Source: Prasinococcaceae sp. CCMP 1430
Taxonomy: Eukaryota; Prasinodermophyta; Palmophyllophyceae; Prasinococcales; Prasinococcaceae
Reading direction: 5' to 3'
DNA: 19,637 nt
NCBI GenBank assembly: GCA_013416795.1
Contig: RQSC01001079.1
Coordinates: 278,889 to 298,525, forward strand
Part shown: positions 14,061-19,637 of the stretch, piece after piece
How the letters are laid out: each line of letters opens with the position of its first letter
How positions within the stretch are numbered: position 1 is the first letter of the stretch
Position numbers and translations under genes: made by a program
The notes under the pieces: generated by a model
Told to the model about the DNA's origin: nothing
What the model saw: only the letters and a program-made list of their open reading frames with translations
Databases searched by the model: none

Positions 14061-17000
14061 TCAGTCGTAGCGCACCGTGGGCAGGATGTCCCCTTTCTTT
14101 GACGCCACGCTGTGCTTGTACCTGTCGAGCATCGCGCGCGCCCGACTCCCTGCGCTCGACCTCGATGGGCCCGCGCCCCCCCCCTCGCCGCCTGTCCCCT
14201 GGAACGGGGCGCGGCGAGCAGACTGCGATTCGAACACCGAGCTCCCAACCGCGCGTTTGACGGCACGCAGTGGGTCGGGCGGCAGAGCGGGTGCCCCCGC
14301 ACCGGGTGCCATGGGCCCTTGCGCCTCAAGAGGCTCGCTCTCGGCTGTGGCGCCAGCCGCGCCACTTGGCGCCGCACTGGCTGTGCCCGCGGCATTGGTG
14401 TTGTCCGAAGGGCCTTCGGGTCGCCCTTGCATCGCGAAGAAGTCGTTGGGGCCACGGCCAAAGCGAAAGCCCTGCACGCCGACATCTGGCTGGCGCGGGC
14501 TTAGCAGCAGCGCGTCGCCGCCCTCCATGGCCTTTCGCTCGAGCTCGGCATGGAAACCTCGCCGGGCAGGCGTACGGGAAAAGTCTGGCACCGGAGCTGG
14601 GGACGGTCGTGTAGGTCCAGTCGTATGCTCGCCGCCACCTGTCCGCCAAATACATCAAAGGAGGGATGTCGCGACGCGTCAGCACAGGGGGGTCAAGCAG
14701 TGCGCTCACTCGCCAGGTCTCAGCCGAGCGCACTCGGACAGGCGCTTCGACACGCCGGCGCGCGCGCACGCGCGAATGAGCGCACCTCCGTCGCCGAAAG
14801 CCCCGCCACCCATGAAGGCCATCCTCTCATCGGGCAGGAGTGCCTCTTGGGGCCTACCCGACATCTTGGCGAAGCGCACCTCGCCCTTGATGCGCCGCTC
14901 CCGAATGTCACGGCGATCGTCGGCCGACGCGACATCCAGTGGCATGAGCACATCGTTACCCTCCGCCTCGTCAACAGCAACGTCGACGAACGTCTTTCCG
15001 CGGGGGAGCTGCTTGTCGAAACCAACAACCTTTGTTTCCTGGAGCAGCCTACCCATTGCTGCGCTCGGTACACTTAGCACGAGCGTGTTGCCCTCATCGA
15101 CATCAACGTACGGCTCGAGCGCTTCGCGTGACGGGCCCGCGCCAAAGCTCTGCGCAGGCGCCGACGGTAGAGTCGCGTCGCGGGCGGCGGCTGGCTCGAT
15201 ATCCAGAGCGTCGCCAGCGGCTGGACCGGCTTCGTCCTTGGCACCAGCGCGCGTCGAGTTGTCGGCCGCCATGTTGACACCACCGGCCACTGCCTTGTCG
15301 ATGGTGGTGTACTTGACGTCATAGCTTCCTCCATCAAGGGTGTCATGTCCATAGGGATCCGGCGGTAGCTCGGTCCAGCCGCGCGGGCGCTGCATTTCAC
15401 GATCAAAGGGCAGCGAGCCGCAGCGCCAGAGCGAGTTAGCGTGTGCTTGCACTGGAGCGTCGGCGCGGGCACACTTGCACGGTCGAGCGATGCTCGATTC
15501 GCGCGATGCGCGCAACGCGCTCCTCACCTGCTTCTCGATATGAGCTGCCGTGGGCACGTGCGCGCGCAGGAACTCCTCGCCCGCCGAGGCGCCGTCTGCG
15601 TAGTCAAGACGCGATGTGTCCGTCGTCGGCATCTCAGCACCAAATCGTTCCGGACCGAATGCAAAGCCGGGCATTCCCTTGCCGCTGGCATCACGCAGCA
15701 CAGCGATGGCATCTGGGCCCACATTGAGGTCGAGGCGATCGCCCTCACGCCGCGCTCGCCTGAGCACCTCGGCGCTCACGCCTGGGAACCGCTCCTGCCC
15801 TGCGCCGAAGTCCACCGTTGCTTCGGAGCGGTGCTCGCTTAGCGTGGTCACGCTGCCAATGTCGAGCGGCGTGTCTCTGTACTCACTCGCCCGTGCGAGC
15901 TCTGGTAGCCTTACTTGCGCGTCAAGTGCAAAGTTGGGCACCGACACCGCAAGCGTACGACGGGTGGGGCCCACATCCGCATCATAAGAGCCGGGGGGTG
16001 GCACCTCGCCGAAGCTACCAGCGCCGCTGCTGAGCTCCCTGAGCGCCTGGGCAGTCGCGTCGATCGCAAAGGCGACCGGTCCCTCCCTGTGGCCGATAAT
16101 GACTGCCGGCGTAGACGGGAAGCGATGAGCGTCTGCTGTGGACACGTCGAGGCGCAAGACGTCCCCCTCGCGCTTGCCGCTGTGCTGCGCGATACCTCGT
16201 CCGGTGGGTGCCTGTGGAAAGGTCGGCCCGCGCCCATCCACGGCGCTCGAGATGGAGAAGTACTGGTCAATCCCATCGAAGTAAACACCAGGGCCGACTT
16301 TGTAATCCTCGATGGTGGGCGCGCGCTCAGTCCAGCGCTGGGCCTCGGGGAAGGTCGGCACGGGTACGGCTGTGCGTGAGGCATCGAGTGCCTCGCCACT
16401 CACAAAGTCTATATCTGCTGTCAGTGGAGCTGCATCGAAGGACGTGCCTTCGGCGCCGGCAGGGGGGCGCATGTGCACAGCGGTGCCGTGGTGCGGCAGC
16501 ACTGCACCCAGCGCGCGCATGATGTCAGCAGCCATCTCGTACGGCACATCCTCCTCGTCTCCTGTGGTGGTGCTCGGAGCTCCTTCGGCGGAGTGTCCGA
16601 TCCCGCGCGATGCTCTACCAAACGAGCCGCCCTTGATGCTGACCTCAGTGGCGTCGAGTGCGCCTCCCACGTCATAGCGTCCAAGTTCCGCTTTGTCCTC
16701 GAGACCCGCAAATCGCGACTTCGTGCCCGTGGGTGAGAATCGCTCCTGGGCGAGCCCGATTGCCACTGGGGTGGCCGTGCGGCGCTTGGTGAGCAACACA
16801 CCCGGTGTGACGTCGAGCCAAAGGTGCTGGCCCTCCATTGCGGCTGCGCGCCGTTTGGCGCGCACAATCGCGCCATGCACACCAGAGCTGTCGCCTGCGA
16901 CGCTGCCCCGCTGCTGCCATTGGGAAAAGGCGACAGGTACAAACGAGAATGCGGGCGCCCCCGGGAGCGTCGCGCGGACCGCTGCTTCGAGCTGGTCGAT

Positions 17001-19637
17001 GCTGAGCTCGCTCGGACCCTCGTCCCTGTCCCTGCCGCTCGTGAAGCCTCCCGCCCAGCCCGAGTTTGCCCACCGCTCCGCTGCTGCGCCGAACATCGCC
17101 GAGGGCACCGTGCGCTGCAGTCGCGCCCACGCGCGCTCAAGCCCGCTGTGATACTGGCCGACAGCAGCTTCACGCGGGTCAAGGGGCTTGCCCTTCTCCA
17201 ACAAGCCACGCTTAGCTGACAGGAAAGCAAATGCGGGTGGACGCTGACGCACGACACGGTCGTCCGCATGCAGCCACTGGTGTCCGCGCGGCGGCGGAGG
17301 TTCAGGTCCTTCAAAGAGCGACAAACCATCGGACTTGGCAAAAGTCCAGGCCGGGTGACGAGTGCGGACGAGGCTGTCGTTGCGCGCGGGATCCATCGTC
17401 GCGAGCAGCGCATCCGTAGCCGGGATGGCGCTCACCACGGTGTCACGATCGTCACGGCGCGCCCGCAAACTCAGACGATTCATCGCAGCAGCGGCCGCGC
17501 GCTCGTGGGCCGCGCGCAATCCGCCTCGAGCTCGTGGCTGCTGCATTGCCTTGACTGGTCGCGGGCCCCAGCTGCCTCCAACAACTCGTCGCTCGACGAG
17601 AGCAAATCTGACTGTTTCATGCTTCGCCCTCGCAGATGCTTCCGCCGAGGACGAGGTGCCGCTTCTCTCACCAGCAGAGCCGCCGAGCGTGCCTTCTCCA
17701 TCCTGTTTCGCGCGCCCGCGTCCCTGATGGCCCGTGTTGTACCTTCCGCTACCAAATGTTGCCACCCCCTTGATCCTGGGTCGGATGGCGTCGAGCGCCC
17801 TCGCGGCATCAAGCATTGACACTGGTGAAGCCTCCACGCTGGAAACGACTGAGCCATCGAAGCTGGCGTCGAGCGATTCCGCGGGAGTGAACGGCTCTGA
17901 GGAGCGCCCACGCATCTTAGTCCACGCAGCGCCCGCCCCTGGACAGCGCGGCTTGATGTGATTCATAGCCAAGCTGTAATCGTACTGGCCGGGTCCTGGC
18001 ACACGTCTCACGCGCGAGTGGGCCAGGTGCCAGCCGGCTGGCTTTGGCTTGGCTGACGGTGGCGCCATCTTAACACCGGCGGGCGCGCGCTTGATCGTGT
18101 CGTAGTTTGGATTGAGGTTGGTGACCTTCACTACCCGTTCGGAGCCGCCTGAACGCTTGCTCTTGGTGCTGCCCTCAGGCAAGATGAGCCCCCCAACTGA
18201 CCGGGGTTTCAACAACCTTGCACCCTTGTTCCATGCGTCCAACGTGCTCACTGGCGACGCACGACCCGATGAGCTCGCGCCGACGCCGTCGACGCTACTG
18301 CCGCTCTCGGATTGCGAGTCCACGTCCGGGGCGGGCGCAAATCGAGGTACACTTGAGAACGTCGCGGCGATCGTGCGCTTGAGTGTCGCGTCGTGTGCAG
18401 AGCGAATGTCGCGCTCGAGGTCCGCCTCGGCGCGTCGCCGCGCCGCCTCCTCGTCGCCGGTGCTGTCGCTGCCACACCCAATCCAGTAGTCGCCGCGGCC
18501 GGCGCCGCGTGGCGGCGCCTTGCCGAACGACAGCACGCAGCTGGCGCGCTCCACTGCGGCGTACGATACGCTTAGGTCCGCGGCACCCCGCTCCTTTAGA
18601 TCGGGCGTGGGCTCGCCGCTGACCTCGTCGCCACTCGCGCCCGTGTCCCCGAAGCGCGCCGCCTTGGCGAAGGCCGCTGACGGCGCGCTCCGACGCAGGG
18701 CGAGAGGCGCGCTGGGGTCCGGCAGCGGTCGCAAATCCTCCTCTTCCACAGCCTCCGCGGGGCCTCCGAACCTGCTGCCGCTACCCATCACAGCTGCGCG
18801 CGCGTGCGGCCGCACAACCTCCTCGCTGGGAGCGAGCAGCTCCCCGCCGCAGCCGCCCGCCTGCTGCGGCCGGCCAGCGCTCCCACCCAGCGGCACGGGC
18901 CTTCCCCCCGACAGCCGTGGCGCCCCCGCCCCCGCCCTTGCGCTGATTCCGCCTACGTCGGCCGACAAGCCGAACGCGCTCCGCTCGGGCATGTACTCGG
19001 GCAGGTACTCGGGTGGAGCCACCCCAGCGGTGTTCAGGTCGCGCGCATTCAGGTCGCGCCTCGGCCAGCTCTCCAGCGGCCTGCGCTTGCGCACAGCGCC
19101 CTTGATGCTTTCCCCCGGCCGCGTGCCTGCACGCTGCGCCTCGTCTTGCGCTCCTGCGCCATCGGCGCCGTCTGTCTCCTCGGCCACGTCTTCGCCCTCG
19201 TCCGGCGCAGCGTTATAATTATTACCCTCGGCTGCCCCGTCCACGGCAAGGCGCGCCGCGGCGGTACGCACGCGCGCAGTCGCCGCACCGACCACGACCA
19301 CCCCCGCGCACCGCTCCGGCAAAGGGAGCTGGCCTCTGCGCGCCGGATCGACGTCTTCGGCGACGTTGAGGGTGCGCTGTGCCGCCCCGTCGACGGCTGC
19401 CTCCTCGGCCTTGGGGAAGGGCGTCGCCGCCTCTTCGGCGCCCGCGAGCGCCGGCACGCAAATGCGCTCGCCAACGCACGCGCCTGGTAGCGCGCCCCCG
19501 CCCCCACCGGGGAGCGCGCTCGGCTGCGGCTTGTGCGGCGCGAGTGCGAACGTCTCGCGCGCAAGCGCGGGCCGCAGTGGGGCCACTGAGTCCGCGAGCT
19601 CGCGCCACTCCACCTCGCCCGCCCGCCGCGCCGCGGC
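14061..19637 (-). CDS. Large PG-rich-repeat (SHIPPO/sperm-tail type) protein, 5' partial
   Basis: The frame is open to the right edge of the window, so the true start is missing. Proposed exons are 19637-15528, 15389-14786 and 14638-14061, giving 1763 visible residues. Short PG-Y motifs recur: PGPGQYDY (17976-18002), GSGRYN (about 17745), AVGQY (about 17150), LGRYDV (about 16670), GPGVYF (about 16285), PPPGSYD (about 15985) and GGSYDVKY (about 15320). Between them are elements of the type P-x-F-x-F-G/x-R, as in MPGFAFGPERF, PPAFAF, APAFSF, VPNFA and FRFGRG. This is the pattern of STPG/SHIPPO proteins, many of which sit on or inside axonemal microtubules. A second motif, EG-x-x-L-x-L-x-V, occurs about six times (see findings). 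The N-terminal third is Ser/Ala/Gly-rich and probably disordered. The axonemal role is inference; the exact orthologue is not recognised. Confidence 0.75.
14639..14785 (-). other. Predicted intron near the 3' end of the PG-rich-repeat gene
   Basis: A 147-nt intron, GGAG|GTGCGC to GGACAG|GTGGC, phase 1. It removes two in-frame stops (TGA at 14706-14708 and another TGA near 14660) and reconnects the upstream and downstream frames, which are the same frame. Downstream the protein continues with VPDFSRTPARRGF and FRFGRGPNDFF, like the upstream repeats. The donor matches the GTGCG type common in this window. Confidence 0.7.
15390..15527 (-). other. Predicted stop-free intron in the PG-rich-repeat gene
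   Basis: A 138-nt segment, GAGAAGCAG|GTGAGG to TTTGATCGTGAAATGCAG|CGC, phase 0. It is divisible by three and has no stop, so it reads through as 46 codons. Its translation is Cys/Arg/Ala-rich and unlike the rest of the protein, and a GCTAAC branch-point-like sequence lies inside it. It is therefore probably an intron, but it could be retained as coding sequence. Confidence 0.6.

Noticed and set aside
14590-14769. A frameshift (extra C) joining the AYDWTYTTV reading to the downstream exon of the PG-rich-repeat gene
   Set aside because: A normal 147-nt GT-AG intron explains the same region without any sequence error, using the donor type common here. The alternative is kept only as a caution in the findings.
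1-19637. Mobile element, viral, CRISPR or bacterial-type defence system
   Set aside because: No transposase, reverse transcriptase, integrase, terminal repeats, or regularly spaced repeats are visible. All recognisable genes are ordinary eukaryotic ones.

Overview
This is GC-rich nuclear DNA from a eukaryote, most likely a single-celled flagellate alga. The genes have GT-AG introns. The cytochrome c1 and SAR1 proteins look plant/algal, and ARL3 plus a sperm-tail/PG-rich-repeat protein imply a cilium. Extreme GC with strong third-position G/C, one to three short introns per gene and many GTGCG splice donors would fit a haptophyte (for example Pavlovales) or a green alga. I cannot decide between them from this window. 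There is no sign of bacterial, viral or transposon genes, no RNA gene and no CRISPR array.

Layout, left to right. A telobox-type Myb DNA-binding gene (+, 579-1753) is followed by a coding-looking open segment of unclear ownership (+, 1820-2338). Next is tubulin-folding cofactor E (TBCE, -, 2903-4555, no intron), then a divergent promoter with a 34-base poly-G tract. Mitochondrial cytochrome c1 (CYC1, +, 5434-6903, three exons) comes next, then the small GTPase ARL3 (-, 7150-8306, four exons). A small two-exon gene for a 76-residue protein of unknown function follows (+, 8937-9407), then COP9 signalosome subunit 3 (CSN3, -, 9574-11185, two exons). A 1.46-kb divergent intergenic region leads to the COPII GTPase SAR1 (+, 12646-13816, two exons). 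The right end is filled by a very long PG-rich-repeat protein (-, 14061 to beyond 19637; its start lies outside the window). From TBCE onward the genes alternate strands strictly, giving convergent pairs 166-246 bp apart and divergent pairs 630-1460 bp apart.

Most genes are unrelated housekeeping functions: respiratory complex III, protein deneddylation and ER export. Three have a microtubule/cilium theme: TBCE (tubulin heterodimer assembly), ARL3 (ciliary cargo release) and the PG-rich-repeat protein. I see no operon-like system.

The points most worth a second look are: the unusual domain order of the telobox Myb protein together with several telobox sites (AAACCCTA) in the same window; the repeat architecture and C-terminal splicing of the PG-rich-repeat protein; the poly-G tract; the ARL3 start codon placed exactly on an exon edge; and a stop-free, frame-preserving intron immediately before the haem motif of cytochrome c1.
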